Of a stretch of 64,000 nucleotides of DNA, positions 17,734 through 26,946 are shown in pieces; the first letter of the stretch is position 1, and the number at the start of each line of letters is the position of its first letter. The DNA is taken from contig NZ_FNYL01000003.1 in NCBI RefSeq assembly GCF_900109045.1, positions 434,001 through 498,000 of the forward strand. The letters are read 5' to 3'. Source of the stretch: Dyadobacter sp. SG02 (GTDB lineage Bacteria > Bacteroidota > Bacteroidia > Cytophagales > Spirosomataceae). The position numbers and the translations under genes were made by a program. Below the pieces are notes generated by a model. The model was not told where the DNA came from. It did not search any database and was given only the letters and a program-made list of their open reading frames with translations.

Positions 17734-17749
17734 ATTTCTGTTTGATTAG

Positions 17750-17780
17750 CAAATCTAATTAAAAACGGAGACTATCCGAA
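17750..17780 (-). promoter_or_regulatory. Candidate promoter of clpS
   Basis: On the minus strand TAGATTTG (17750-17757) matches TANNTTTG exactly. A TTC lies 20 bases further upstream in place of the usual TTG. The start site would be about 10 bases before the ATG. Confidence 0.4.
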
Positions 17781-17829
17781 GCTTTAAGCGCCTTTTAATC
17801 CACTCCTGAATCCCCAAATACCCACTTTA

Positions 17830-19296
17830 ATGAACCCTTACATATCCCTGGCGATACTGGTAGTTTACTTTGGAATGCTGATCACCGTGTCCATTTTCAC
17901 TTCCAGGGGTGCGGATACCAACACCTTTTTTACCGCAAACCGACAATCGCCTTGGTACCTGGTGGCGTTCGGGATGATCGGTACTTCGTTGTCGGGCGTC
18001 ACGTTCGTGTCGGTACCCGGGGCGGTGGTGAATATCCAGTTTTCCTACTTCCAGGTAGTGATCGGGTATATTCTGGGGTATTTTGTGATTGGTACGGTGC
18101 TGATGCCGCTCTATTACCGGCTGAACCTGATTTCGATTTACTCGTACCTCGAACAGCGTTTCGGTTTCTGGTCCTACAAAACGGGTTCGGGCTTTTTCCT
18201 GCTCTCGCGCACGGTTGGTTCCGCGGTGCGCCTTTACGTAGCCGCGCAGGTGCTGCAACTCGCATTGTTCAGGCCGCTGGGCATTCCGTTCGAAGTAGCG
18301 GTAGCGATTACGATATTCCTGATCTGGATTTATACTTTTAAAGGTGGGGTCAAAACGATCATCGTAACAGATACGCTCCAAACCTTTTTCCTCATTACGG
18401 CCGTTATTCTGACGATCGTGCTCGTTTCCAGCGAGCTGAACCTGAACGGGATCGGCGATATCTGGACCAGTGTTCAAAAGAGCGGTTATTCGAAGATATT
18501 CTATTGGGGTATCAACGATCCTAAAAACTTCTTCAAGCAATTCTTCGCAGGTGTATTCATCGCGATCGTGATGACGGGTCTCGACCAGGATTTAATGCAG
18601 AAAAATCTCACCTGCAAAAACATCGGCGAGGCGCAGAAGAATATGTTCTGGTTCGTCGTGGTGCTGGTGATCGTCAACTTCCTTTTCCTCTCGCTCGGCG
18701 CATTGCTTTACGTATATGCAGAGGCGCAAGGCATACCCGCAACCGCGAAGACAGACAATTTCTACCCCATGCTTGCATTGAACCACCTGGGATTGGTCGT
18801 AGGTATTACTTTCCTGCTGGGCATTACCGCCGCCACGTACGCCAGCTCCGATTCGGCGCTTACTGCATTGACGACGGCATTCTGTATCGATTTCATGAAT
18901 ATTGAGAAACAACCGGAAGAAAAGCGGTCGTCGATCAAGTTCTGGGTACACGTCGGTTTCTCGGTGGTTTTCTATCTGGTAATCCTGATTTTCAACCGGA
19001 TGAATAATAAAGAAGTGATTACGGCGGTATTCGACCTTGCCGGTTATACTTATGGGCCGCTGCTCGGGCTGTTCTCCTTCGGTGCGTTCCTGAAACGACC
19101 GGTGAAAGACCGCTTCGTGCCGTTCGTCTGCATCCTTGCGCCGATATTGACCTACATTATCAACGACCACTCCGCCGAATGGTTCAATGGCTATAAATTT
19201 GGATTTGAAAGGCTCATTATCAATGGCTTAATTACGTTCGTCGGGCTCTGGCTACTCCACGACCGCGCCGGAAAACGGTATGTACCACAGGCATAA
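17830..19296 (+). CDS. Sodium:solute symporter (SSS family)
   Basis: The 488-residue protein has about 13 membrane helices with the SSS fold. Recognisable parts are the N-terminal FTANRQSPWYLVAFGMIGTSLSGVTF, the GYFVIGTVLMPLYYRLNLISIYSYLEQRFG segment, and ASSDSALTALTTAF late in the protein, where the serine/threonine residues contribute to the sodium site. The family imports sugars, amino acids, vitamins or sialic acid with sodium. The substrate cannot be told here. It stands alone and divergent from clpS, and ends at a terminator, so the context does not help. Confidence 0.93.
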   Translation: MNPYISLAILVVYFGMLITVSIFTSRGADTNTFFTANRQSPWYLVAFGMIGTSLSGVTFVSVPGAVVNIQFSYFQVVIGYILGYFVIGTVLMPLYYRLNLISIYSYLEQRFGFWSYKTGSGFFLLSRTVGSAVRLYVAAQVLQLALFRPLGIPFEVAVAITIFLIWIYTFKGGVKTIIVTDTLQTFFLITAVILTIVLVSSELNLNGIGDIWTSVQKSGYSKIFYWGINDPKNFFKQFFAGVFIAIVMTGLDQDLMQKNLTCKNIGEAQKNMFWFVVVLVIVNFLFLSLGALLYVYAEAQGIPATAKTDNFYPMLALNHLGLVVGITFLLGITAATYASSDSALTALTTAFCIDFMNIEKQPEEKRSSIKFWVHVGFSVVFYLVILIFNRMNNKEVITAVFDLAGYTYGPLLGLFSFGAFLKRPVKDRFVPFVCILAPILTYIINDHSAEWFNGYKFGFERLIINGLITFVGLWLLHDRAGKRYVPQA

Positions 19297-19331
19297 TCAG
19301 AGAAGTCAATTTTAGAATTATTTTAATATTC

Positions 19332-19369
19332 AAAATCCCTCGAAACGGTTACACAATTCGAGGGATTTT
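19332..19369 (+). terminator. Terminator of the sodium:solute symporter gene
   Basis: A perfect 13-bp stem (AAAATCCCTCGAA at 19332-19344 with its complement at 19357-19369) is followed by T residues, 36 bases past the stop. Confidence 0.85.
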
Positions 19370-19495
19370 TCTTGCATATATTCAAAAAAATCTTAACTTT
19401 CTGATAAAATCAGGCGTGTAATTCATGCCACCTGATGGATGTTTTGTTGAAAGATTGAGTTCGGTTATTTATTTAACAAACTAAACTTTTGCAGT

Positions 19496-20068
19496 ATGAA
19501 AACACTGTCAGTCATTTTACTAGGCCTTGTCCTCTGTGTTTCGTGCAAGGACAAAGCCGCAGAAGAGGAAGCTGCCCGTCAGGCTAACCTCGAAAAGGAA
19601 AAACAAGCCATTAAAGCAGTCATAGAGAATGAAACGAAGTCATTTTTCGCCCGGGATTTCAATGCCTGGAAATCGAATTATGCGCAAACAGACTACGCCT
19701 TTCAGGCTTGGAGCAATGATGACGGTACTTTCGATTCCAACGTAGGTTGGAAGGATATCAACAAGCAGGTAGGGAAATATATTCAGGATAATCCTGAACC
19801 GGTATCCAGCCACCCGATCGTGGAACGGAAGAATATGATCTTCAAATTTTATGACGATGACGTGGCCTATCTCACCTGGGACCAGTTTAACAGCGATAAA
19901 ACCGAGAAGAATTTTCACCATAGCAAAGAGGTAAGGCTGCTTGAAAAGATCAACGGCGAATGGAAGATCGTGTGCGTATCGGCATTCTGGGATTATCGGC
20001 ATCCGATACCCGCCAGCAGGCTGCCGATGATCCAGAAAATTGCTAATGAAAACAAAGGAAAAATTTAA
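19496..20068 (+). CDS. Lipoprotein with NTF2-like domain
   Basis: The 190-residue product has a lipoprotein signal with cysteine at about residue 17 (CVSCKD), a short glutamate/lysine-rich helix, then a domain resembling the NTF2/SnoaL group (DUF4440-like): KAVIENETKSFFARDFNAWKSNY, DYAFQAW and a C-terminal EKINGEWKIVCVSAFWDYR strand. Domains of this kind bind small ligands or act as weak enzymes. Here the function is unknown. It is transcribed alone and followed by a terminator. Confidence 0.75.
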   Translation: MKTLSVILLGLVLCVSCKDKAAEEEAARQANLEKEKQAIKAVIENETKSFFARDFNAWKSNYAQTDYAFQAWSNDDGTFDSNVGWKDINKQVGKYIQDNPEPVSSHPIVERKNMIFKFYDDDVAYLTWDQFNSDKTEKNFHHSKEVRLLEKINGEWKIVCVSAFWDYRHPIPASRLPMIQKIANENKGKI

Positions 20069-20200
20069 CCCCATGCAACCTTTAAACCGTTCGGTTTCAG
20101 GCACAAATGTTCGGTTCTGAACAAGTTGCTACCGGACACTAAGTAGCAGAAAAGTTTTTGAAAATAATTGTAAGCTACTCACTGTCAGTGTATTAAAAGT

Positions 20201-20247
20201 AGGATGTGCCATTGTTTGGTTATTGAAAACCAGGTTTGGCACATCCT
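20201..20247 (+). terminator. Terminator after the NTF2-like lipoprotein gene
   Basis: An 11-bp perfect stem (AGGATGTGCCA at 20201-20211 and its complement at 20237-20247) with a 25-base loop is followed by seven T residues. Confidence 0.7.
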
Positions 20248-20306
20248 TTTTTTATTTAAAGTCAACTGTGCGATTGTACAGAGCCAAACTTTAAATACTT
20301 ATAGCC

Positions 20307-20705
20307 ATGAAAATCTCCATTGTTTCCATCCTGACCAGCGCCTTCGCGCTCACTTTGTCTTTCACCTCTTTTGCGGCTGACAAAAAGAAAAGCAAAGAAG
20401 AAAAAGAAACCGCAAGCGCGGTAGTTTTTGACGCTGCATTGTACAAAATCGGCGATACCAACAAAGTTCGGTTGTCAGTCGACAAAAGTGCCAATGAAAG
20501 ATTGCGCGTGGTGCTGAAAGACAAAAGCGGTAAAATTTATTACTCGGAAGTGTTCAACGAGCGCGACACCAAATACCGCCGCGTATTTAACCTCGACGAA
20601 ATGACCGACGGCACTTACTACTTCGAGCTCTCGCACAAAAAAGACAAAAAGGTGAAGGAAGTGAACATCGAAAGCACCAGTGCTAAAATGATCTCGCTGC
20701 AATGA
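20307..20705 (+). CDS. Small exported protein of unknown function
   Basis: The 132-residue product has a signal peptide (cleavage near SFAAD), a very lysine/glutamate-rich stretch (KKKSKEEKE), then one small beta-rich domain (VRLSVDKSANERLRVVLKDKSGKIYYSEVFNE, YRRVFNLDEMTDGTYYFELS). The strand pattern resembles a single Ig-like or T9SS-tail-like fold, but it lacks a clear sorting motif because the protein ends in a charged SAKMISLQ. I do not recognise the family. It lies alone between two terminators. Confidence 0.65.
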   Translation: MKISIVSILTSAFALTLSFTSFAADKKKSKEEKETASAVVFDAALYKIGDTNKVRLSVDKSANERLRVVLKDKSGKIYYSEVFNERDTKYRRVFNLDEMTDGTYYFELSHKKDKKVKEVNIESTSAKMISLQ

Positions 20706-20716
20706 AGCGCCTAACC

Positions 20717-20759
20717 CATAAAAAATCCCGGTCTTGCAAAAAGGCCGGGATTTTTTATG
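20717..20759. terminator. Bidirectional terminator closing the seven-gene minus-strand run
   Basis: A perfect 15-bp stem (CATAAAAAATCCCGG at 20717-20731 with its complement at 20745-20759) and a 13-base loop. The end of the right arm abuts the stop codon of the alkyltransferase-like gene. Confidence 0.9.
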
Positions 20760-21092
20760 TCAATGCAGTTCCTTTTCGGGGTCCCAGAAGCATTGCTCCC
20801 AGTTGACGATCCGGTTGTTTTCTACTTTCACGCCCTCGGCTTCGAGGCGTTCCTGCATGGTGGTGGGTGTTTCGAAAAGCTGGCTCGCACTAAGCTCCCC
20901 GACTTTATTCACGACGCGGTGCGCCGGAATGCCCTCTTCGTTATAGCTGCTGCCCATGGCCCAACCGACCTGCCTCGCGCCACGTTTATTACCGAGATAA
21001 GCGGCAATGGCACCGTAGGAAGTGGCCCTACCCGCAGGAATTTGCCTTACCACGTCGTAAACATCATTGAAAAAGTCATTTCCCTTTTTCAT
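20760..21092 (-). CDS. Alkyltransferase-like protein (MGMT family without the acceptor cysteine)
   Basis: The 110-residue protein matches the DNA-binding C-terminal domain of O6-methylguanine-DNA methyltransferases: [28 protein letters not shown] with the helix-turn-helix, ARQVGWAMG, and then PAHRVVN at about residues 56-62. In true methyltransferases this motif is PCHRV, and the cysteine accepts the alkyl group. Here it is alanine, so the protein cannot transfer alkyl groups. Alkyltransferase-like proteins bind O6-alkylguanine and recruit nucleotide excision repair. It is the last gene of the run and overlaps the DUF3109 gene by 17 bases. Confidence 0.88.
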   Translation of the reverse strand: MKKGNDFFNDVYDVVRQIPAGRATSYGAIAAYLGNKRGARQVGWAMGSSYNEEGIPAHRVVNKVGELSASQLFETPTTMQERLEAEGVKVENNRIVNWEQCFWDPEKELH

Positions 21093-21675
21093 GCTCGTTC
21101 GCGCGGGCTTGTTGTCTTTCGTCGATTTCGTCTGAAAGCTGACGGTACCAGTCTTCGCCGTAAGCGCGGATGAGCGGGGCTTTCAGGAATTTGTAAACCG
21201 GCACTTTCAATTGCTGGCCAAGGCTGCAAGCAGGGCTGCATATCTCCCAGCGGTCGTAGTTGAGCGCGTGGTACTGCTCGTATTTTGTCACCCTTATCGG
21301 GTACAAATGGCAGGAAATTGGTTTTTTGTAGCTGATCTTGCCATCGTTGTATGCTTCTTCGATGCCACATTTGAGAATGCCTTTCTGGTCGTAAATGGCG
21401 TAGGCGCATTCGCGGCCGTTGATGATCGGCGTCACATAATCGCCGTCCCAGTCCTTGGTCCAGGTGCCTTCAGTTGCAATTACTTTTTTGCCGGCTTCGG
21501 TGAGGTATGGCTCTACTTCGGGATAGATCTCATCGAGAATCGCGAGCTCATCCTCATCCAGCGGCGCGCCGGAATCTCCCTCCACACAACATGCGCCCTT
21601 GCATTTGTCCAGATTACAGACAAACTCCTGGTCTTCGATGTCGTCGCTAACGCACGTATTTTCAATGAGAATCAT
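21076..21675 (-). CDS. DUF3109 family cysteine-rich protein
   Basis: The 199-residue protein has many cysteines in fixed blocks: [12 protein letters not shown] near the N-terminus, then [25 protein letters not shown] and ICSPACSLG. This matches DUF3109, a family related to the YkgJ-type putative zinc or iron-sulfur proteins. The cysteines probably bind metal. The biochemical role is unknown, and there is no signal peptide, so it is cytoplasmic. It sits between the LysM protein gene (11-base gap) and the alkyltransferase-like gene (17-base overlap), so all are probably co-transcribed. Confidence 0.85.
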   Translation of the reverse strand: MILIENTCVSDDIEDQEFVCNLDKCKGACCVEGDSGAPLDEDELAILDEIYPEVEPYLTEAGKKVIATEGTWTKDWDGDYVTPIINGRECAYAIYDQKGILKCGIEEAYNDGKISYKKPISCHLYPIRVTKYEQYHALNYDRWEICSPACSLGQQLKVPVYKFLKAPLIRAYGEDWYRQLSDEIDERQQARANEHEKGK

Positions 21676-21686
21676 AATGGAACAGC

Positions 21687-24275
21687 CTATTGCTGAGGTA
21701 TTTTAAGTTTTTGTCCCACCATAACACTATTTCCGGACATATTGTTTAATTTTTTGATATCGTCCACACTGGTATGGTAGTTCTGGGCAATGCGGAAGAG
21801 TGTTTCGCCGGGTGCGACAGTATGCGTTTGCGAACCGGACGGTTGGCTTTCAGCGGTTGATTCGCCTCCTTCGCCTCTTTTTACCCGCAGCTTTTGGCCC
21901 GATTTCAGGCGGTCCGAATCACTCAGGTTATTTAGTTCGAGCAGCTCCTTAATGGAAATACCGTAAGCTTTTGAAACGCTGTAATAGGTCTGTCCGCTTT
22001 GTACCGTGTGGAATTCGCTGCCGGGCGTAGCGGAAAGCCTGGTTTCTTCCTTGATTTCCTCCGGCGTCTTGAATGTGGAGGCCGCGGTAGGGCGTTCTAC
22101 CGTTACTTTGGTTGGTGCCGGCGCCGCTTCACCCGATTTTGAGACAATCAGTCGTTGCCCGGTCACGAGGCGACTTTGTGCGGAACGGTTATTAAGCGTC
22201 AGCAATTCACGTAGCGACAGATTGTATTTGCTCGCAATGCCGAAATAGGTGTCGCCCGACTGCACCGTGTGATAGGCAGGTGCCTCCGATGAAACGGATG
22301 CGGCCACATTTTTCTCTTCGGCAGTGCTCCATTTGGCGGGTTCTGTTTCTTTCTTCGCAGGAGCTTCGTTCTCACCTTCGGCCGCGCGTTCGGCACGCAT
22401 GCGGGTGTACACGGAGCCGGAAGGTGCTGTCGTCCGGGTAGTGTTTGGCGTAACAACTTTGCTAGGCGCACTGGATTTGCCCGCAGGCTTTTCTTCGTCA
22501 GTCGATTTGAATGTGCTATTGGTGTCGTCCTGCGTAATGATCACCACGCGGTCGTTTGTATTCGCAGAAGAAGAGGCTCCGGCAGGCGTTCCTGCGGCAG
22601 GCGACCCTGCGGCAGGCGACCCTGCGGCAGGCGCTCCTGCGGCAGGCGCTCCTGGGGCAGACGCTTTGCCGGATGGTTTGTAAAGCCCCGGTGCATTGCT
22701 CGTGGTTTTTCCTGCCGATGCGGCTGTGCCTGCGGGAGCAGCGGCTGGCTCGGTTTCTTTTGCAGCGCTGCCTTCATTTTTCTCTACTAAAACTGGCGTG
22801 TATTTCTTGCGTCCCGACGCGTTGCTCGGAATGTCACCATTCGATGCTGCCGGCGATGTAGTTGCAGAAGCAGGTGTTTTTTGAGGAACAACCGCTACGC
22901 CGGCCGCCGCGATATCCGAATCTTTTTTAGCTGGCGAGGCCGGTTGCGGCGGAGCGATAATCTCGATCGGCTGCTTGCGGGGCCGTTTTTTGTTCAGGAA
23001 AAGTACCTGTCCGGTCTGGATAGGGTAGTTACGGCTGGTCGTCCGGTTGAACTTCAAAAGGCTTACCAAACGGATACCATATTGCTGCGAAACGCTCAAC
23101 CAGGTATCTCCCGGCCGGGCGGTATGCGAGGGCGTGCTTGCTTTCTTGTGCTTGCGCGAGAGGTAATATACCTGTCCTGGAACGAGCGGCATATCTGCGA
23201 GCAGGTCGTTGTACCGCATGAAGCGCGGCGTGCGGATACCTGCGGCTTTGGCCAATGTCTTGGGCTTGTCGCCGGCGCGGGCTTCGATACCCGGCAAACC
23301 GTTGATTTCGTAGAGTGTGGGTGAATTAGGCTCTTCCAGCTGAATGGCCGACTTTTTGATGACAGGATAGCCAGTATCTTCATATACCGAAGCAACGGCA
23401 GTCTGGCTTGGAGGCAGCGAAAGCTTTTCGCGGACGGACGCTACCTGATCCAGGGGAACCGGCAGAGTAATAAGATATTCCCGGTCATTGGGCACTTTGT
23501 CGTCGTTGAGCCATTTGTTATGGTTTTTCAGCTCGGCAGCGGGAACGTTCAGCGATTGGGCAATTTCATCAAGTGACTGTCCTTTGCCATAATCGGATTC
23601 CATCAAAATGTAGGTATTCGGCGACTTGTACCGTTCGATACCTGATTCCAATGCAATTTTATGGGCGAAAAAGCGGAGCATATAGCGGTCCGTTTTGCTC
23701 GTAAGCGTCACTTCCCGTGCGTACGCCCAGCTTGCAGGAACGACTTTTTTTACGCCTCCCGCACCCTGGTAATAGGAATACAATGTCGTTACCCAGTTGT
23801 TGAATTGCTGGTTGTTCTTCTTCAAATACCAAGCGGCAGCGTGGGTGGAAGAACTGATATTCTTTCTTTCATCCACATCGTTATCCACACGCAGGTTCAA
23901 CTCGCGGGCTGTTTCCGGCTTAAACTGCCAGTAACCTACCGCATTGGAGCTCGAAACGACATCGGGACGGAAGGAGCTTTCCTGAACGGCCAGGTATTTG
24001 AAGTCGATAGGCACTTCCTCATCCATCAGAATACCCTCCACGATGGGGAAGTGCATAATGGCGCGGTCCATTTTTTCTTCCCAGAACTTTTTGTTCGACA
24101 TCAGACTTTTGACGTCTTCCTCGATAATATCCTGCGCACCGCGGTCGAATTTAACGGTAATGCCGCCGAATGAGACGCTGGACGGGATTTCGGGAGCCTG
24201 TGCAAAAACGACGTTGCCGGTCAGCAGCAGGACAATAGCAAAAGAGATGATGTTGTTAATGGAAGTTCTGGCCAT
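21687..24275 (-). CDS. LysM protein with lytic transglycosylase domain (MltD-like)
   Basis: The 862-residue exported protein starts with a signal peptide (to about residue 25, VFAQ). Next is an SLT-type lytic transglycosylase domain with the catalytic glutamate at about 99 ([12 protein letters not shown]), then [18 protein letters not shown] and [10 protein letters not shown]. After it come a LysM-like segment around [20 protein letters not shown] and four clearer LysM repeats ([50 protein letters not shown]). These are separated by low-complexity linkers, one made by a 15-base tandem repeat. It probably cuts peptidoglycan strands in the periplasm. It lies 33 bases behind the O-methyltransferase gene. 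Confidence 0.92.
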   Translation of the reverse strand: MARTSINNIISFAIVLLLTGNVVFAQAPEIPSSVSFGGITVKFDRGAQDIIEEDVKSLMSNKKFWEEKMDRAIMHFPIVEGILMDEEVPIDFKYLAVQESSFRPDVVSSSNAVGYWQFKPETARELNLRVDNDVDERKNISSSTHAAAWYLKKNNQQFNNWVTTLYSYYQGAGGVKKVVPASWAYAREVTLTSKTDRYMLRFFAHKIALESGIERYKSPNTYILMESDYGKGQSLDEIAQSLNVPAAELKNHNKWLNDDKVPNDREYLITLPVPLDQVASVREKLSLPPSQTAVASVYEDTGYPVIKKSAIQLEEPNSPTLYEINGLPGIEARAGDKPKTLAKAAGIRTPRFMRYNDLLADMPLVPGQVYYLSRKHKKASTPSHTARPGDTWLSVSQQYGIRLVSLLKFNRTTSRNYPIQTGQVLFLNKKRPRKQPIEIIAPPQPASPAKKDSDIAAAGVAVVPQKTPASATTSPAASNGDIPSNASGRKKYTPVLVEKNEGSAAKETEPAAAPAGTAASAGKTTSNAPGLYKPSGKASAPGAPAAGAPAAGSPAAGSPAAGTPAGASSSANTNDRVVIITQDDTNSTFKSTDEEKPAGKSSAPSKVVTPNTTRTTAPSGSVYTRMRAERAAEGENEAPAKKETEPAKWSTAEEKNVAASVSSEAPAYHTVQSGDTYFGIASKYNLSLRELLTLNNRSAQSRLVTGQRLIVSKSGEAAPAPTKVTVERPTAASTFKTPEEIKEETRLSATPGSEFHTVQSGQTYYSVSKAYGISIKELLELNNLSDSDRLKSGQKLRVKRGEGGESTAESQPSGSQTHTVAPGETLFRIAQNYHTSVDDIKKLNNMSGNSVMVGQKLKIPQQ
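22581..22655 (-). repeat. 15-bp in-frame tandem repeat in the LysM protein gene
   Basis: Five units of GGCAGGCG(NN)CCTGC run without interruption, with a sixth degenerate unit after 22655. Each adds five residues (PAAGA/S) to a linker between the catalytic domain and the distal LysM repeats. Units differ at only two or three bases, so slippage could change linker length without a frameshift. Confidence 0.85.
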
Positions 24276-24308
24276 AAAAAAGGTAAATGGTCGCCTGACT
24301 ATTGAGTA

Positions 24309-24950
24309 CTATAATTTTTGAAGAATCATCAACCCGTCGCGGATTGGTAGCAGCATGTTGGAAACCCTCGGGTCCTCGTGCACCATCCGGTTGAAATCCA
24401 GCAATGCCTGCGTGTCTTTGTCAATCTTTTTCAACTGCTGCACGACTTTGCCGCTCCAAAGCACATTATCGGCTATCAGGAAGCCACCTGTGCGGGTTTT
24501 GTCGAGACAGAGGTTAAAATAAGAAGAATAATTGATTTTATCCGCATCGATGAATACGATGTCGAACGTATCGGTGAGCGTCGGGATAATATCCAGCGCA
24601 TTGCCGAGGCGGTAGTCGATCTGGTCTTTGAAGGGCGTCTGGTCGAAATAATTCCTGGTAAAGCTTTCGAGTTCCTCGTTCACGTCGATGGTGATGAGCT
24701 TGCCGCCGGGATTGAGGCCTTCGCAAAGGCAAATGCCCGAGTAGCCCGTATACGTGCCGATTTCCAGGATGCGGTCGGGCCGGATCATCCTGGAAATCAT
24801 GGAAAGAAACCTTCCCTGCATATGCCCTGAGAGCATACGGGGGCTGAGAACGTTGGCGTGGGTTTCCCGGTTGAGGGATTTCAGCAATGCATTCTCTTCT
24901 TCCGTGTGGGCCGCGGAATATTCTTCGATTTCCTCTACCAAAAACTTCAT
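24309..24950 (-). CDS. Class I SAM-dependent O-methyltransferase
   Basis: The 213-residue protein resembles the caffeoyl-CoA O-methyltransferase group (also called TrmR-like in bacteria). The SAM-binding motif is ILEIGTYTGYSGICLCEGL, followed by ITIDVNEELESFTRNYF. The metal-binding and catalytic region is FDIVFIDADKINYSSYF, then GGFLIADNVLWSGKV. Bacterial members methylate small catechols or tRNA hydroxyuridine. The target here is unknown. It sits between rfbA (38-base gap) and the LysM protein gene (33-base gap). Confidence 0.9.
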   Translation of the reverse strand: MKFLVEEIEEYSAAHTEEENALLKSLNRETHANVLSPRMLSGHMQGRFLSMISRMIRPDRILEIGTYTGYSGICLCEGLNPGGKLITIDVNEELESFTRNYFDQTPFKDQIDYRLGNALDIIPTLTDTFDIVFIDADKINYSSYFNLCLDKTRTGGFLIADNVLWSGKVVQQLKKIDKDTQALLDFNRMVHEDPRVSNMLLPIRDGLMILQKL

Positions 24951-24988
24951 TCGAATATAATATGTGCTAATCCCTTTGCCGCTGCCTG

Positions 24989-25855
24989 TCAGGCATGAGC
25001 TACAATGCGTTCCAGATAAGTGCCGTAGCCGCTTTTTACCAGAGGCCGGGCGATTTCACGCAATTGTTCTGCATTTATAAAGCCCATACGGTATGCGATC
25101 TCCTCAATGCAGCCCACTTTTAAACCCTGGCGTTCTTCGATCACCTGAACGAACTGCCCGGCCTGCATGAGCGACTGGAATGTGCCCGTATCGAGCCATG
25201 CCGTGCCGCGGTTGAGGACACCTACTTTCAATTTGCCACGTTCGAGGTAAACCCGGTTCACATCGGTGATTTCAAGCTCGCCGCGTGGGGAAGGAGGGAT
25301 GGTCTTTGCGATTTCCACCACATCGTTGTCATAGAAGTACAAGCCCGGCACCGCGTAGTTAGATTTTGGTTCAACAGGCTTCTCTTCAATGGAAATCACA
25401 TGATTGTCCTTGTCAAACTCCACAACGCCGTAACGTTCCGGATCGTGTACCTGATAAGCGAAGATTACGCCGCCATCGGGGTCGTTGTTGGATTGGAGCA
25501 GGGACGAAAGGCCCGATCCGTAGAAAATATTGTCACCGAGTATCAATGCAACTTTATCATCTCCGATAAACTCCTCGCCGATGATGAATGCCTGAGCAAG
25601 GCCGTCCGGGCTCGGTTGTACCGCATAGCTGAACTGGCAACCCAGTCGGCTGCCATCGCCGAGCAGCTTTTCGAAATGCGGCAGGTCGTGGGGAGTCGAA
25701 ATGATCAGGATTTCACGGATACCCGCCAGCATCAGGATCGACAGCGGGTAATAGATCATCGGCTTGTCGTAAACCGGCATGAGCTGCTTGCTTACCGCCA
25801 GCGTAAGTGGGTGTAACCTCGTACCGGAACCGCCGGCCAGAATAATGCCTTTCAT
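24989..25855 (-). CDS. rfbA: Glucose-1-phosphate thymidylyltransferase
   Basis: RfbA joins glucose-1-phosphate and dTTP to make dTDP-glucose. The 288-residue protein has the nucleotide loop [37 protein letters not shown], then [10 protein letters not shown] and [17 protein letters not shown] with downstream [10 protein letters not shown], as in known RmlA enzymes. It follows rfbB by 35 bases. The product would be used by RfbB, the next gene of the pathway. The rhamnose genes rfbC and rfbD are not in this window. Confidence 0.97.
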   Translation of the reverse strand: MKGIILAGGSGTRLHPLTLAVSKQLMPVYDKPMIYYPLSILMLAGIREILIISTPHDLPHFEKLLGDGSRLGCQFSYAVQPSPDGLAQAFIIGEEFIGDDKVALILGDNIFYGSGLSSLLQSNNDPDGGVIFAYQVHDPERYGVVEFDKDNHVISIEEKPVEPKSNYAVPGLYFYDNDVVEIAKTIPPSPRGELEITDVNRVYLERGKLKVGVLNRGTAWLDTGTFQSLMQAGQFVQVIEERQGLKVGCIEEIAYRMGFINAEQLREIARPLVKSGYGTYLERIVAHA

Positions 25856-25890
25856 AAATAGAGTTTCAATTGAGTAAAGAAATGACCGGA

Positions 25891-26946
25891 TTAACGATCC
25901 TGGTACATTTCATCATAATATTTCTGGTAGTTACCGGAGGTCACGTTGTTCAGCCAATCCTGATTCGTAAGATACCAGTCTACCGTTCTTTCCAGGCCTT
26001 CTGCGAATTGCAATGAAGGTTTCCAGCCCAGCTCTTCCGATAATTTGGTAGCGTCGATCGCGTAACGCAGGTCATGTCCGGCGCGGTCGGTTACGTAGGT
26101 GATCAGTTTTACGCTTTCCCCTTCACCGCGGCCGAGCTTGCGGTCCATAATCTCGCAAAGCAAATGCACGAGGTCGATGTTTTTCCACTCATTGTGGCCG
26201 CCGATATTGTAGGTATCGCCATTGACGCCTTTATGGAAAATCACGTCGATCGCGATCGCGTGGTCTTCCACGAACAACCAGTCGCGGATGTTTTCGCCTT
26301 TTCCGTAAACCGGAAGTGGTTTTTGCTGGATGATATTGTGGATCATCAGCGGGATCAGCTTCTCGGGGAAGTGGTTCGGACCGTAGTTGTTCGAGCAGTT
26401 TGAAATAACCACCGGAAGTTTGTAAGTATTATGATAAGCCCTTACAAAATGGTCGGAAGATGCTTTCGAAGCCGAATAGGGCGAGCGCGGGTCGTAACTG
26501 GTCGTTTCCACGAAGAATGTGCCCGGATCGTGCAATTCACCGTAAACCTCGTCCGTCGAGACGTGGTAAAAACGACGGTCGCTGAAATCGTCTTTCCATG
26601 CTTTTTTGGCAGCATTCAGAAGATTTACCGTTCCAACGACATTCGTCATCACAAACGACATCGGATCGGAGATCGAACGGTCTACATGGCTTTCCGCCGC
26701 GAGGTGAACCACGCCGTGGAAATCGTTGTCGGTAAACAGCTTGTCGATAAACGTAGCATCGACGATATCGCCTTTTACAAATGTATAGTTCGGCGCATGT
26801 TCGATGTCGCGCAGGTTTTCGAGGTTACCTGCGTACGTAAGCGCGTCGAGGTTATATATATGATATTCCGGGTGAAAGTTGACGAACCGGCGCACAACGT
26901 GTGAGCCTATGAAACCCGCTCCGCCCGTAATCAGGATTTTTTTCAT
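25891..26946 (-). CDS. rfbB: dTDP-glucose 4,6-dehydratase
   Basis: RfbB turns dTDP-glucose into dTDP-4-keto-6-deoxyglucose using bound NAD. The 351-residue protein is a short-chain-type nucleotide-sugar dehydratase with [14 protein letters not shown] at the N-terminus, [12 protein letters not shown], the active-site [11 protein letters not shown], and the catalytic [11 protein letters not shown]. It continues through [17 protein letters not shown] and [10 protein letters not shown]. The keto sugar feeds deoxysugar pathways for surface polysaccharide. Its start overlaps the galE stop by four bases. Confidence 0.97.
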   Translation of the reverse strand: MKKILITGGAGFIGSHVVRRFVNFHPEYHIYNLDALTYAGNLENLRDIEHAPNYTFVKGDIVDATFIDKLFTDNDFHGVVHLAAESHVDRSISDPMSFVMTNVVGTVNLLNAAKKAWKDDFSDRRFYHVSTDEVYGELHDPGTFFVETTSYDPRSPYSASKASSDHFVRAYHNTYKLPVVISNCSNNYGPNHFPEKLIPLMIHNIIQQKPLPVYGKGENIRDWLFVEDHAIAIDVIFHKGVNGDTYNIGGHNEWKNIDLVHLLCEIMDRKLGRGEGESVKLITYVTDRAGHDLRYAIDATKLSEELGWKPSLQFAEGLERTVDWYLTNQDWLNNVTSGNYQKYYDEMYQDR

